Assembly (NCBI RefSeq): GCF_037975245.1
Contig: NC_092563.1
Coordinates: 20,134,094-20,198,093, forward strand
DNA length: 64,000 nt
Direction: 5' to 3'
Source: Apostichopus japonicus
Lineage: Eukaryota; Echinodermata; Holothuroidea; Aspidochirotida; Stichopodidae
In this document: positions 46,844-58,475 of the stretch, in pieces
How the letters are laid out: each line of letters starts with the position of its first letter
Numbering within the stretch: position 1 is the first letter of the stretch
Program-made: the position numbers and the translations under genes
Notes under the pieces: generated by a model
What the model was told of the DNA's origin: nothing
Seen by the model: the letters and a program-made list of their open reading frames with translations, nothing else
The model's database searches: none

Positions 46844-49030
46844 TGGGTGCAATTTAATTTGATGTGAGATATCAAAACTTCTTAAAACATTCTTTAGTGT
46901 AGGCACTGACACTGTTGACAGCATATCTGACTATTGATGAATGTTGAACTAAATATTCCTATCACTAGTGAAATGAGGAAAAATATGAAAAAAAGCAAGC
47001 AGATATGTGAAGACATACAGCAAGTCGTCATACTTACACCTGACAGTGACATCAAATGCACACCTTCCAATATTTCCAACACTATCTTGATACGCATAAT
47101 TTACGGTCGTGGTTGTTCCAAGAAGGAAAACTGCAGTGAATCCGTCAGGTCCTTCTATTTGTTGAATAGGTTGAGATACATCCTCAACAATAAGTTCATC
47201 CCACATGACAACTACAAAACTAGACATCGAAGTTGTAACTTGAACAATATTTGTCGGGCAATTTGTGATTGACGGTGGTGTGACATCCACTACTGCATGA
47301 GGATATTGAATGGTAAACAATAAGTTGTCATTTTAGTACCATTAACATTTATAGTATTATATTAACATTAATTTTACCCAGTTCCATAATATGATTATCA
47401 TACTTCTGATTGATAATAATTCAGTCCAAAACAAGTATCATTTCAAACGATTGAGGGCAATTATATTCATGAAAATGTACATCATTAGCTTAGGCTAAGG
47501 ATAGCCTAGGGTTGGTGAGATTGATCAACAACTAACATTTGCTGCAGCTTGTTATATACACTACTCCAGGAACCTTACAAGCTAAGCCAAGATAGCCTTT
47601 TGATGAGGTTATCAATTAAAACTTGCTGCAGCTTGTTATGTATGCTACTCCAGTAACCTTACAGGCTAAAATAGCCTAGGTTTGATGAAGTTGATCAATT
47701 AAAAACTGCTGCAGCTTGTTATGTATGCTGCTCCATTACCCTCACGGGTTAGGCCAAGATAGCCTAGATTTGATGAATTTGATCAATTAATAACTGCTCC
47801 AGCTTGTTTTGTATGCTATCACAGTACCCTTACATGGCTAAAGGCCAATATAGCTTAGGTTTGATACAACTGATCAATTAAAAAATTCTCCAGCTTGTTA
47901 CGTATGCTACTCCAGTAATCTTACAGGTTAGGCCAATATAGCCTAGGTTTGATGAATTTGGTCAATTAAAAACTGCTGTAGTTTGTTATGTATGCTACTC
48001 CAGTAGGCTACTCTTACAGGTTAGGCAAATATAGCCCATACGCTAGGTTTCATGAAGTTGCTCAACTAAAATCTTCTGCAGCTTATTTTGTATCATACTC
48101 CAGTACCCATCCAGGCTAGGCCAAGAAAATAGACTTACAGTGGCTATTGAGCCCACTCAGTCCAAGAATTATGGCAAACATATGTTTCTACCTCATGGAC
48201 AAGATGTGTCTGTCACAACGCAAATGATGATTTGTGGTTATTATAATATTGTAAAAGAAAAGAGACTGCATACTCAGTAAATCAATCATCTACACTAGAA
48301 ATCTGAGCAAATTAGATGAGCAAGTTTAGTTGAAGTCTCCTACAAGCAAACTAACGGTGCGATAGCAATTATTGCCGACAAGACAACTTCATTAACTGAT
48401 ATATAACCTAATTACTCATTGTATTAAAAGTACTGTATGTTAAAAAGTGGGGAATACCTGCTTGATGAAGATTCTATACAAAACAAATCAAGACAGTTAT
48501 TTTAGAAACAATAAAACAGATCATTAAACGGAACAGTAGATTAACAGCAAGTATCACAGAGTTTGCTACTCTCTTATGTTCATTACTTTGATGGGATTGA
48601 CAAATACGTACATTCAAGCCAGATCCACGTGTCTAACATTTTAAACTTTTCACATCAATGGCTTACATCCTTTGTTGTCATGGTAACAAGTTTTTTTAAA
48701 TAACCTTATCTACCACACCAAGGTCAAATAGATTAACTATGTACCTTTGCTTCTTACGCTGTTTGAACTGGGATCAATTATCAAGGAAAGGTAAAAGTAG
48801 AATAATTCAACTATTTTATAGCAACATTTTGAAAATATATTTACCATTATTAACTGTAACAACAAAATTGCAGACAGCAATATTTCCACAGCTATCTGAA
48901 AATGAAAACGTTACGGCTGTTTGACCGACTGGAAAGAAATCTCCACTCCTAGCAGTGGCTGAGAATAGCAAAACAGAGCCACAACCATCAGCGGCAGTAG
49001 GTTCCATAAATTGTACAGCCATGCGGTCTT
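46844..49030. repeat. 2.19-kb tandem duplication, right copy
   Basis: Right-hand partner of 44651-46842. It includes HYR exon P (right), the 85-bp array at 47483-48120 and most of the intact HYR exon 48845-49087. Differences by eye are a handful of substitutions and indels (for example actttt/acttct near 45203/47406). Confidence 0.95.
47038..47289 (-). CDS. HYR domain exon P, right duplicate
   Basis: An 84-codon, phase 1-1 exon with the same protein as 44845-45096. With both present and the cut exon skipped, the protein gains one extra HYR domain in frame. Confidence 0.88.
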
Positions 49031-49087
49031 GCAGCGTAAACGCTTCCACGTTCACGCAATCATTCACAGTTGGTTGAGTTAAGGTGA
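48845..49087 (-). CDS. HYR domain exon (intact parent of the cut exon)
   Basis: An 81-codon, phase 1-1 exon. It begins VTLTQPTVNDCVNVEAF, then AVQFMEPTAADGCGS, ARSGDFFPVGQTAVTFSF and DSCGNIAVCNFVVTV. Acceptor CATCAG/TCACC, donor AATG/GTAAAT. Confidence 0.88.
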
Positions 49088-49834
49088 CTGATGAAAGATA
49101 GAGCAAGAAAATGTTATAATTTTAATTAGAGATGAATTATGAAACGGCAAGATAACAATGGGATCTTTTCTCTCTTTAAAAATTTCATCACTCATATTTG
49201 AACACTTTTACTGGAGTTGGTATCATGTATGGGTGGGTGGATGGACCATTTTTAAGGGGTCAAAGATTAATATTGCTCAGACCGGCTCGCATTATTTCAT
49301 GTTCCCATTTCACCTGTTTCCTATCTGTAAATATACAGGTCGTACATTTGTCAAAAGTCCACAGGGTGGCTTCATGTATACTTGTCCTTTCAGACTAAAA
49401 TTGTAATACTTATCTTTCCTCTTAATTAATTGATAAAATGACACAAACAATAAAAAGTGAACACTACCACAGTGATGCAGTTTAAATAATAAGTTTATAA
49501 TGTATATGCTGTAAGGATTGTCCCAACATTTTCTGGAAAGAGAAACAATGGTCAAATAATGTTTCATTTTGATCACCATTGTCTATGGTTACATCCATTA
49601 TTTTCTGTCAATTGGGTCCATTGCAACAGCACAGTATGGACATTCAGAGCCTCTCATCAGAAACGTAACACAATTTACACCTGATACATCTTACCTCTAA
49701 GCTAGTTTCTTAACCCCTGCAGAAAGTATATATGCAGAAAGTATCAAATACATACAGAGCTTCTTATGTGGTCGGTACAGCAGCAGGTAAACACAGACTT
49801 GAGTTCCTTGACAAATGAAATTAAAAATACGCAC
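49088..49834 (-). other. Intron, nothing recognised
   Basis: Noncoding; two overlapping plus-strand ORFs and one minus-strand ORF (under 90 codons) have no support. Confidence 0.5.
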
Positions 49835-50071
49835 CTTCCTGGACAGTAACACAGAAAGTACAGGTCTGGAAACCCTGGGAAGTTGTAAATAAGTAATCTA
49901 CTGAGGTTTCACCAACTGGAAACTCATCCCCCGGTGCATGACTACTTTGGATAAACTGGTAACCAGGTGCATCCGGTTCTCTCCATGTTGCCGCTGCAGT
50001 CTGCGAAGTTCCTGCTAAGGTCAGGACAAGTACGTCGGCTGGACACACCACTGTGAATGGACCTCCTGCGA
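49835..50071 (-). CDS. HYR domain exon (first of the series)
   Basis: A 79-codon, phase 1-1 exon, first HYR exon after the two EGF exons. It begins IAGGPFTVVCPADVLVL, then ATWREPDAPGYQFIQ, SHAPGDEFPVGETSVDYLF and FQTCTFCVTVQE. Closest in form to the T-type exons (35107, 41001). Acceptor TTTTTAG/TCGCA, donor GAAG/GTGCGT. Confidence 0.86.
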
Positions 50072-50678
50072 CTAAAAATTGCGAAACAAATGATGTGAAT
50101 TTAAATGCATGCATACAGTCTCAATGTGGTGTCTCTGTTGCATTAGAATGAATGGCAAGAATAACCAACTTTTCTAACTCTGTTGTCTGTTGTGTCTCCT
50201 AACCTGGGGATGTTGCAAAATATTATTATCACATTTGGATGGTCATGATCAATGTCCTGAGATGCAGAAATAAGCTGAAGAAGGGATAATTAATGTCTGG
50301 TGATTAAGTTACATCAAAATGCTACAAATTAAAATCAACAATATGGCTACATAAAATGAAACTAGATATAGCAGTTTTTGGGAACAGAACTTCAGTATCT
50401 CTAATATTTTATGATAAAAACAATATTGCAAATCTTATATTTGTTATGCAAGATCTGAATACTGAACTACTATATTAAGTAAACAGTTTCTCTAGCTAGA
50501 GCTGTAAATATCAGGGATGATTTTGAGAAGCAGAAAATCGGAAACTACAGTAATTTTCCTACTTTACTTCTAGACAGCATCATTAGCTCAGTGCAAGTTA
50601 AGGTCACATGACCTGCTTTCCTTTTGCATTGAATTACAACTTCATATGATAAATATATGAAATAAACATGAAACTCAC

Positions 50679-50789
50679 TCAGATCACAAGTGGTACCCGT
50701 AAACCCGGGTGCACAAATACAGAGAAAGGTCTGCAAGAGGATACAGGAACCACTGTTCTGGCAGGGATTCGGGTCGCAAAGGTCTCTGC
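50679..50789 (-). CDS. EGF-like exon 2 of the linker region
   Basis: A 37-codon, phase 1-1 exon: DLCDPNPCQNSGSCI, then FLCICAPGFTGTTCDL; six Cys EGF. Donor CTGA/GTGAGT. About 600 bases of noncoding intron lie on each side (50072-50678, 50790-51408). Confidence 0.9.
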   Translation of the reverse strand, partial: AETFATRIPARTVVPVSSCRPFSVFVHPGLRVPLVI

Positions 50790-51408
50790 CTGTAGTGAAG
50801 GGAGGTTGCATAGCAAAGTTTCAACTGATAGAAGTGTTAAATAAAATATGCATTATCTCAACAGCTGATATCTATAGGCTGGATCTTCCAAAGATCAATA
50901 AATGACTTTTCCTTAATCTCAAGTGCCATTAACGGAGCTATACAGTTGGACTTACATTGAAAAAACAAGCATTTACATTGTTTTCCAAACTTTGACATAA
51001 GTTGAACTGAAAGAATCTTTGACCTCCCTCGAAAATAAAACAAACTAAAGATTCTTGTACTTGCGAAGGCGGCAATAATTACCAAGTACGTGAAACTACT
51101 TACCAAACATGCAATCTTTGCTTTCAGAATTCTTGTATTGACAGCATTTAACCTTGTTTAATCTCACGAGAAATTAGGGGGTTCAAGGTGTAAATCCAAA
51201 CTATCAAGACTGGTTGAGCTCTAGACTTGACTAGACTACAATTGACTTCAAATCAGCTTTGACCTCTACCAAATACCAAAAGGATTTGTACATTCCCCAA
51301 AGAAGTTTGACCAAATGGATGTTTGCACACTTAATCTTTACAAGCCAAGACCACCAGACTGATTTATATTGTCTACAGAAAAGTAATATACCATACATAC
51401 ATACATAC

Positions 51409-51534
51409 CCTGTTGGCATGAGTCTCCAGTGAATGGAGATGGACAGACACAGCGTGACTGCTGGTCAGCTGTGAAGAAACCAACTCCTCCATTCTGGCAC
51501 ATAAAGAAACAACAGGCATCTGCAACCATCAAAG
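51409..51534 (-). CDS. EGF-like exon 1 of the linker region
   Basis: A 42-codon, phase 1-1 exon: ADACCFFMCQNGGVGFF, then SRCVCPSPFTGDSCQQ. An EGF-like pattern with a doubled Cys at the start. Its acceptor (TCTCACAG/CTTTG) continues exactly from the phase-1 donor of the 45-base exon at 52599. Confidence 0.85.
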
Positions 51535-52598
51535 CTGTGAGAAAAAAAGACAGGAAATATATTTCTCAATTACAAATATTTTTCAAATTTGAAGTGCCGG
51601 TTATTCTGTTTGGTTTACATCCTACATAATCAGTTCACACCCTGACTGTAAGTTTGCCGTGCGACTGGAACAAAAATGCTGGTCAACTACAACACATTAA
51701 AAGAAAGACAGGAGTGAGCTTAGGAATATTACAAAACCACATGCAATGGCCTCAGTGTTACTATTTCAGAGAGGTAATGAGTTGAGAATATTGCTTTGTT
51801 CAAAAAACTCAAAGACATCTGTAGAAAAGAAAACAGCATCAAATTTCAATCTTTTGTATAATTCAGAACAGACTTGTGCAACCAACATGCATGATTTTAT
51901 CAAACAGGCACATCAGCTATAAAAATTGTATACCCATTTCTTCAGTTCATGTGTTACATTGATTTACTTAAGGCTCACTCCGGTGTATGTTATACTCATC
52001 ATTTTTCCTCATGCAAACTACAAATGTTTGATGTTTTCAGCTCACTGTATCAGTCACAAACACACCCAAGAATATAAGATATCAGCAACTTGTGAAACTG
52101 GTTCCTTTGACTTGTTTCAGGTCACCAAAGTTACCTACAACTCACTTCGGTGTATATTATTATTGTATCTCTTTACTTTATGTCATAAACACAAAATATG
52201 TTTTCTTAGCTCGCATGTATGTCAAGTTTCAAAAATATCAGTATGTTAGCTACAATGGATTTGTCCCATCCTGATTCCTTAGTTGTATGTAAGCCAAGGT
52301 CAGCCAAAAGGTTACTCTGTCGTATAATTACATCATTTCAATTCACCTCAGTAATACCATACACACTGGAAATGGACCAAAGCTGAACATTTTTAAATGA
52401 GCCTCACAGTTTATTTGAATTATTATTTTTTTGAGAGTTTTATTAACTAATCTCATGCAAACGACATGATTTACCAATAGAAATGGTTGAATTTCTTTGC
52501 ACTATATTCCCTTCTCTGGGATGCAATGGATTTGCAGTAAGTATGAAAGAGCCATTCATTTAATTTCCTTCTCCAACAAACATAAAGTTACATCATAC
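51535..52598 (-). other. Intron, nothing recognised
   Basis: Noncoding. Two overlapping plus-strand ORFs near 51926-52274 have no recognisable domain. Confidence 0.5.
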
Positions 52599-52643
52599 CT
52601 AAAGGGTCAGGAGAGCCTACATTCCGTTTAGTTATGTGTCGAC
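52599..52643 (-). CDS. 45-base linker exon
   Basis: Translates in phase 1 to GRHITKRNVGSPDPL. Acceptor TTTTACAG and donor TTTAG/GTATGA are both good. Its phase joins the exon at 53331 to the EGF exon at 51409. It carries no domain: a basic linker between DOMON and EGF. Confidence 0.65.
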
Positions 52644-52839
52644 CTGTAAAAGACAAAACATTACAACAAAATATGTTAACATAATATTTGCATAAATTGC
52701 AACGGTTTATTCAAACTTGACTTTGTCTAAAAAGTAGATCATGGTGGTCAAGACAGACAGTGCTCAGACAGGGAGGTCTAACATGAAGCTATACAGGTCT
52801 AACATGAAGCTATCGGTTCAGCGATAATTCACTTTGTGA

Positions 52840-53190
52840 GGTTAAGTTCCCTATATTTTCACCAAACGCATGTATTTGCTTTTAATTACGGTCTTCCCTG
52901 CCTATGGCAATTACTACATAAGTCCCTTGTTTTTGGCCAAAAACAGGCCAGATTGAATATCTACCCGGGTTGGTAATGCTAGCCATACTGAACGCTCCTT
53001 TGCACAAATTCATGAATAGACACACAGTGTATTATTTCAGTGGTCAAGCCAAATTTGTCTTCACACAGGAAAGTATTGCTGGCCATTAGAGCACTTGCAT
53101 TTACAATTAAACGGTGGCTGGTCAATTAATTAGGTGCACTCAAGGATAAATCCTATTGGCAGTACTTGGGGTAGTTTATGCCATCAAGTA
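52840..53190 (+). repeat. Dispersed repeat, inverted copy of 40620-40815
   Basis: Carries cttccctgcctatgg, then aatatctacccg, then ctattggcagtacttggggt. About 150 bases in the middle are not seen in the 40.6-kb copy. Confidence 0.6.
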
Positions 53191-53330
53191 ACACATAATA
53201 AATACTGCAGTGAATTGAGGAGAACTGTTTTTCTATGGGCAGGCCTGACCAGTCATGTATTTCATTAGTACTATTCATATGCAGTGTTACAATTTTTTGG
53301 CAGCTGATGTCTTTCTTTATTATTTCTTAC

Positions 53331-53465
53331 CTGTGAAGGAGGATGTATCATACAACATGGGAGAGTGATTTTTTGTCGATGTATTATCCTTCTCATCCTT
53401 GTCCAGTGCTAAAAACTCAGTGCAGAAAGACCTTCCTGAAGTTTCAAAATTGATTTCTAAATCTC
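53331..53465 (-). CDS. End of DOMON region and linker exon
   Basis: 45 codons, phase 1-1. It begins GDLEINFETSGRSFC, which resembles the short conserved strand that follows DOMON in Skeletor-type proteins, then a polar linker (DKDEKDNTSTKN). Acceptor CTAG/GAGATTTAG (the two other frames stop at once) and donor ACAG/GTAAGA. It bridges the Skeletor-like half and the EGF/HYR half. Confidence 0.75.
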
Positions 53466-54215
53466 CTAGAAGATTAAAAAAAGTTCAGCAATGTTTAATG
53501 AAATTATGTCTTATTTACGACTTCATTAAGATATTACTATTAAAAGCAAACCAACAATGCAGTTTACAGTGAAGTCAACTTGAGAAACAGAATTTCCTAT
53601 ATATTTATCGTATATTATTAGTATAATATTTTTATAAATACGGCAACTTAGGCCACCTGACAATAAGCATGTGATTGTAACATACCATGAACAAAAGAGA
53701 TGTTAAGAAGAGGTTACGGCAAGAAAGGGTAATAAGTGTAAAATTTCAAAGATACTCCCCAAAGTGATCATTGGATGAACACTACACAAGCTCTATACAC
53801 ACATAATATGTCTGATGACTCGGTTTTTCACAACTTCTTACTTTGGTTATACTGACCTGAGAATGTAAACATGACTCAGTACAATTAAGGCTTTATGCTA
53901 TGCTGCAATAATTTGTCATCAACTGACACACCATTCTCTACATATTTACCTGCGATGATCTGTAACCTACACACGTAGCAAACTCTGAATATTCATCAAA
54001 TTTGGATCCACCGTACTATGATTATTTACAATGATTTGTAGTACCCAAGTAAAGATTTCATCTGATTTTGAATCCATCAAACTACGAGTTAGAAAAATCG
54101 AAACAAGCAAATAGTAAAAGAAATTACAATGGTTTATATAACCACACTTTATTATTGAAACAATAATATCACATTTAAATGTTTCAACATTAACTTTTTG
54201 AAGCTATGTATTTAC
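53466..54215 (-). other. Intron, nothing recognised
   Basis: Noncoding AT-rich sequence. Confidence 0.5.
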
Positions 54216-54326
54216 CAGCTGCACTGTGATGGTGATGAGCGACCAAACCAACATTATTTATGGTACCAAGAGACCAAAATGTGTAAACCTGTTCATCTGT
54301 CGGGATCGGTTTATCCAGAGGATCAT
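54216..54326 (-). CDS. DOMON domain exon 3
   Basis: 37 codons, phase 1-1: DDPLDKPIPTDEQVYTFWSL, then GTINNVGLVAHHHHSAAG. The D-x-P-I-x-T, W-S/A-x-G pattern is the C-terminal part of the Skeletor-type DOMON domain. Acceptor CAACAG/ATGATC, donor GCTG/GTAAAT. Confidence 0.85.
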
Positions 54327-55407
54327 CTGTTGAAACATGAAGAAAATACCAATGATTATGTGAAGTTGTGCAAACGCTGGTTACTTGTAGAGGGTCAAAC
54401 AAAAGTGAAGATTCATGCAAATTCCAAAAGCCATCTATGCTAGATGTATGATGGTGCAAATTGACTTGCCAATGCCAAGACCATAAGTGTTCTTTCAAAC
54501 AATATGATAATAATCATCTGTCTGGTTCTGGGCTGTGGTTTGATTTTATCCTTCAAAGATGTGATTTTACCAGTGGTTAAGGTCAGATTCCGTTGAAACT
54601 TCAAGGGATCTGAAGTCTACTAAGCGTGGAGAAAATATCCCTTACAACATGTATCTATTAACCTTTACTGTGTATTGTTGGTGAATGAATGGAAATAATT
54701 CATAACATGTGCTTACACAATACAGATCTGATGTTTGCTGTTTCACTGTAGCAATCCTGGAAGTTTCTGATAACGCTGTATAGATCAACAATTTTGTGGT
54801 TACCAAACACAGTGTTTGCAATTTGACAATTCAAACTTGGCAACAAGCATCTCTTCTAGTGCAGCTATCTATGTATTACATAGTATTCAAATCTAATGTA
54901 TCAGCCTAAGTACTGTACACTACCATACTTTACACACTTTCACCTGTGATCTGGTAGGCGGAAAGTGTTTATTTTTAGACAATGAACTATATGACTTGAT
55001 CGAAACTTTCTAATGGAATTGTTCAATTCATTATTTTTTAAAAAGACAGCTGCCTCTACCACTGTCATACAGTCAATCCCCTTTTGCTGTGTTGCTGTTG
55101 CAAATTCTAAAATATAATAGCTAGTCGATCCTTACTGGTAATCTTTCAGCGTTCATGTCTCCTGAACTTGAGTTTGAGGTTCCCTTAACCTACTAACACC
55201 TCAATTCCTTCTGGTCCCCAAAAAGTGACAAACAAAAGTGTGAACCCTGTACATAATACCTGTTTTTTTTTTAAAGTTCAAGCCTTTTATATAATACCTG
55301 TATTTCCAGAATTAAAAACCACTTACAAACACAATACATCGTTTTTCATAGGGTAAACATATGCACGGTACGTGAAACTTCATTTATTTGTAAATGAGTG
55401 TTCTCAC
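54327..55407 (-). other. Intron, nothing recognised
   Basis: Noncoding. No repeat or gene recognised. Confidence 0.5.
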
Positions 55408-55540
55408 CAGATTTCAGAGGGCGCTCTACTGTAATCGTTGTAACGCCATGCCTGATCACTGCTCCAACCAAGTGAACGTCATTGCTGCCCTCCGAAGAAA
55501 ACGTATCTGGACATGCTCCGAAACCGCTGTTGACGACGCA
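55408..55540 (-). CDS. DOMON domain exon 2
   Basis: Phase 0 in, phase 1 out. CVVNSGFGACPDTFSSEGSN, then VHLVGAVIRHGVTTITVERP and LKS. The C-x-CPD pattern and the TITVERPL strand are DOMON signatures in Skeletor homologs. About 190 bases of intron separate it from exon 1; that intron contains three units of a 53-base repeat (cagaattctgttgtc, aatgtgaagccacat). Confidence 0.87.
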
Positions 55541-55730
55541 CTATAAAGAAGAAGTATATCGGCACTATTATATATCGGCAGAATTCTGTTGTCCTTTCTC
55601 TTAATGTGAAGCCACATTCAAAGCAGAATTCTGTCGTCTCTCCATTTAATGTGAAGCCACATGCTAAGCAGAATTCTGTTGTCCCTCCTCACTGACCGCA
55701 TGCTACGCTGACCATCCATATTGACCTTAC

Positions 55731-55973
55731 CTGTATATTGGCACTCATATGATAGTCCTCAGCTTCGGGTTCATTGGTACTAGGATCAATCCACACGACT
55801 GTTACATCTGATCCAACCATCTGAGTCCTCGTTTCTGATCCGCTGATCCCAAAAGCCATGTACTCATTCGAAGCAACCCTCCCGCTCAACTCCAATGTGA
55901 TCTGGTTGTTGGGTTTATCAAGTTGCCATGACACTTGGTACATGTCACCAAGCAAGACTTCACAACGTTTGGT
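55731..55973 (-). CDS. DOMON domain exon 1
   Basis: 81 codons, phase 0-0: TKRCEVLLGDMYQVSWQLD, then ITLELSGRVASNEYMAFGIS, GSDVTVVWIDPSTNE and AEDYHMSANIQ. CEVL, W-x-L-D, YMAFG and the VTVVW-x-D strand mark a DOMON domain of the Skeletor/SDR-2 type, thought to bind heme or sugar. It is extracellular by family knowledge. Confidence 0.9.
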
Positions 55974-56879
55974 CTAAGAAAAGACAAAATTACGTCATGT
56001 CCTTTACAGCAGCTGCATGGTTGCATCTTTTACTTTTGCTGTGGACTCTCTCTTTCTCCTCAAATACTTTACACGCAAACTGTACCGAGCAAGTTACTGA
56101 AACTTTGGATTTCCCCCAGCTGTCTGTTAATGTTCTATGTTTCTGTTTATGTATTTACTTTTTAAGCAATGTTTAAAACTTTCAGAGTTTAATGTACCCA
56201 AAACATCTTCAATATTTTGCCACAATTTCTAGGAACCTTACATTAATTTTGTGATAACTTGTCCATACTGTTCATTTGTGACAAAATGTGAGACAATATG
56301 TTGCATATTGCATGTTTGCTGTTGTTTGCTCCAACTGTAAGATTTGTATATTTATTTGTTTCATCACATTTTACAATGTGAAAGGTAAATGAGACAATGT
56401 GACAGGTAAAGATCAGAAAGTTCTCTCTACCTTGCTTTGTGGTGGAAGTTCAAGGTAAGTAGCAGTTTTGTATAGTGGAGAAATAGTCTAAATTGACAGT
56501 AATATGCAGGTAAACAGTTACTTTTGTGACATCTGGCATATATTGGGAAGAAAGTTCTTCATAATATGAACGGAACTGTGAAGGTGTAACATTCAAATTT
56601 AAGCCCTATTTTGATAGGAAATGGTGTAAATTTTAAGGTAAACAAACAGCTTAACTTAAAGTTACCAATTAGAACTCTGATATGTATTGTCACGAGTATG
56701 CTTGACACAAGTCTAACAACTATCGTGCAGCTGTATAAATTTACGCATAAATATTCTTTTATTTTCAGTTTTGCTCACGAAGTTCGCATTAGCAACATTC
56801 AACATTCTAGTTTGCTTTGTTTAATTCACTGATTGCTTCACGGGCATCAATTGAATTTGTGTAAGTTTTTGTTTATATT

Positions 56880-57430
56880 ACTTGCATAAAATGCAGGTAA
56901 AGGATCAGTATGAATAGGCCGGATGAGCAGGTCAGGGCGTGATATTCGTATTTTGTACTACTTGGTGCAAGGTGTGTTGGTTGCACCACATCAGTTACTC
57001 GTTGCAGTTGGACACGATGCGACGTTAGCCCGTAGTATTTCACTATTAGGATCGTTGGATTTACTTTGCAGTAGAGGAACGCAAATAGTTAGTCGTATTC
57101 TTTTTCCTTATTTGAGTAAAGTGAGGCCGCAATATGTTGAAAGATTGAAAAGACTGATAAAGATATATTTATGAGAGGTTTGATTGTATCGAATGTCTGT
57201 ACTGGGAGGGTTTATTGTAAATAGGTGATGAGTGATAAAAAGGTGTAAAGTATATGGGATCATACAGCGAGATCAATGCATGTTTGATATGTTTTCTATC
57301 GCCGAAGTAATTCATGTCTGTGTGAAATATTTGTTTATACAGTGCATACATTTTACGTTTTGTTTCAGGGTTTATGCCCCTGGTTACGAGGATTTGAATA
57401 AAGCTACTCATATTAAAGACACACACCACT
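56880..57430 (+). other. Unassigned plus-strand ORF region inside an intron
   Basis: An 83-codon ORF at 56923-57174 (RSGRDIRILYYLVQGVLVAP, then HDATLARSISLLG) is less AT-rich and more protein-like than its surroundings. About 200 bases on, a tttcag acceptor-like site precedes VYAPGYEDLNKATHI. It could be a small nested gene or a transposon relic; no family was recognised. Confidence 0.3.
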
Positions 57431-57589
57431 AGAGTCTTGATATTTTCCAGTTGAATCGTTTCACCTTACCCGTGACCTTACTCTTGACAGAAAATGGTGC
57501 AACATTTCAAGGTAAGAAAGAAGCAGTTAATCATAACCCATTTAGATTTCGGTATTAAGCAGGACATAAAGTTCCATATAAAGGTAATC

Positions 57590-57970
57590 TAAGGATAATC
57601 TGAAGTTACCTCTGTGGCATCTGATACGTGGGTAGGAATGACGGTGTTACACTTAAATTCATAAGCAGTTCTAAAGTTACCTCTGTGGCAACTGATACAG
57701 TGGTAGCAACGAAGGTGTTACATTTGAGTTCATAAGCACTTTAAAAGTTACCTCTGTGACATCTGATACATTGGTAGCAATGACGGTGTTACACTTAAGG
57801 TCATAAGCAGTTCTAAAGTTACCTCTGTGGCATCTGATACATTGGTAGCAACGACGGTGTAACACATAAGGTCATAAGCAGTTCTAAAGTTACCTATGTG
57901 GCATCTGATACGTTGGTAGGAATGACGGTGTTCACAAGCATATTAAAAGTTACCTCTGTAGTATTTGGAA
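57590..57970. repeat. 71-bp tandem repeat carrying copies of a 5' splice site
   Basis: gttacct(c/a)tgt anchors lie at 57605, 57676, 57747, 57818, 57889 and 57949: spacing 71, 71, 71, 71, 60. On the minus strand each unit reads GCCACAGAG/GTAACTTTA or a close variant. The highest-coordinate one overlaps the real donor of the DM13 exon at 57954. The repeats therefore extend downstream of that exon, into the intron. Confidence 0.9.
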
Positions 57971-58140
57971 TGTAGGGAGGTAAGTTCTCCCTATCTTGAT
58001 CTGTAATGGTGATGACGTTAAAGTTTTTACCAACTTCTGGCTGAACCCAGACACCAATGAAATCAATTTCAAAGACTGTTAAATCATCAGGTAATGTCAT
58101 GGTAAGGTTAACACCTGGCTTGAATGAAAGTTTTGAATCT
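57954..58140 (-). CDS. Second DM13 domain, exon 3
   Basis: Phase 2 in, phase 0 out. DSKLSFKPGVNLTMTLPDDL, then TVFEIDFIGVWVQPEVGKNF. The TLPDDLTV, then I-x-W/F-I-G-V-W strand is the closing part of DM13. A tail (NVITITDQDRENLPPYIP) leads to the DOMON exon at 55973. Acceptor TTTTCAG/AGATTC. Confidence 0.85.
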
Positions 58141-58420
58141 CTGAAAAGAAAGATGAGTTAATATGTTAATTACAACAGAGGAAAACATTTAAAAATAAAT
58201 AATTAGGTCTGTAGAGTCTTGGGGTAAGTTACTAATGAAAACAACCATTTGAACTCAAATTTTATCTCACCAATATTCTCCTGCCCTCCTTGAGACCACA
58301 AAGGAACGACTTCACCCAGTGATCCACATCCCTGCTAGAAAAATATCCAAAGGAAAGGCTCTCCTTTGTGACGGTTATATGCAGCCTAAATGTGAAATTA
58401 ATTTGAATTCTCTTACTTAC

Positions 58421-58475
58421 TCATCTTTATTCAACAGCTCTATCTTCCATTCAGTTGACTCTGGACTTCCATTAC
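58421..58475 (-). CDS. Second DM13 domain, exon 2 (55 bases)
   Basis: Phase 1 in, phase 2 out: GNGSPESTEWKIELLNKDE. It corresponds to the variable loop between the two halves of DM13 (the GTSG-x-P-like part). Acceptor ATGCAG, donor GATGA/GTAAGTAAG. Confidence 0.75.
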
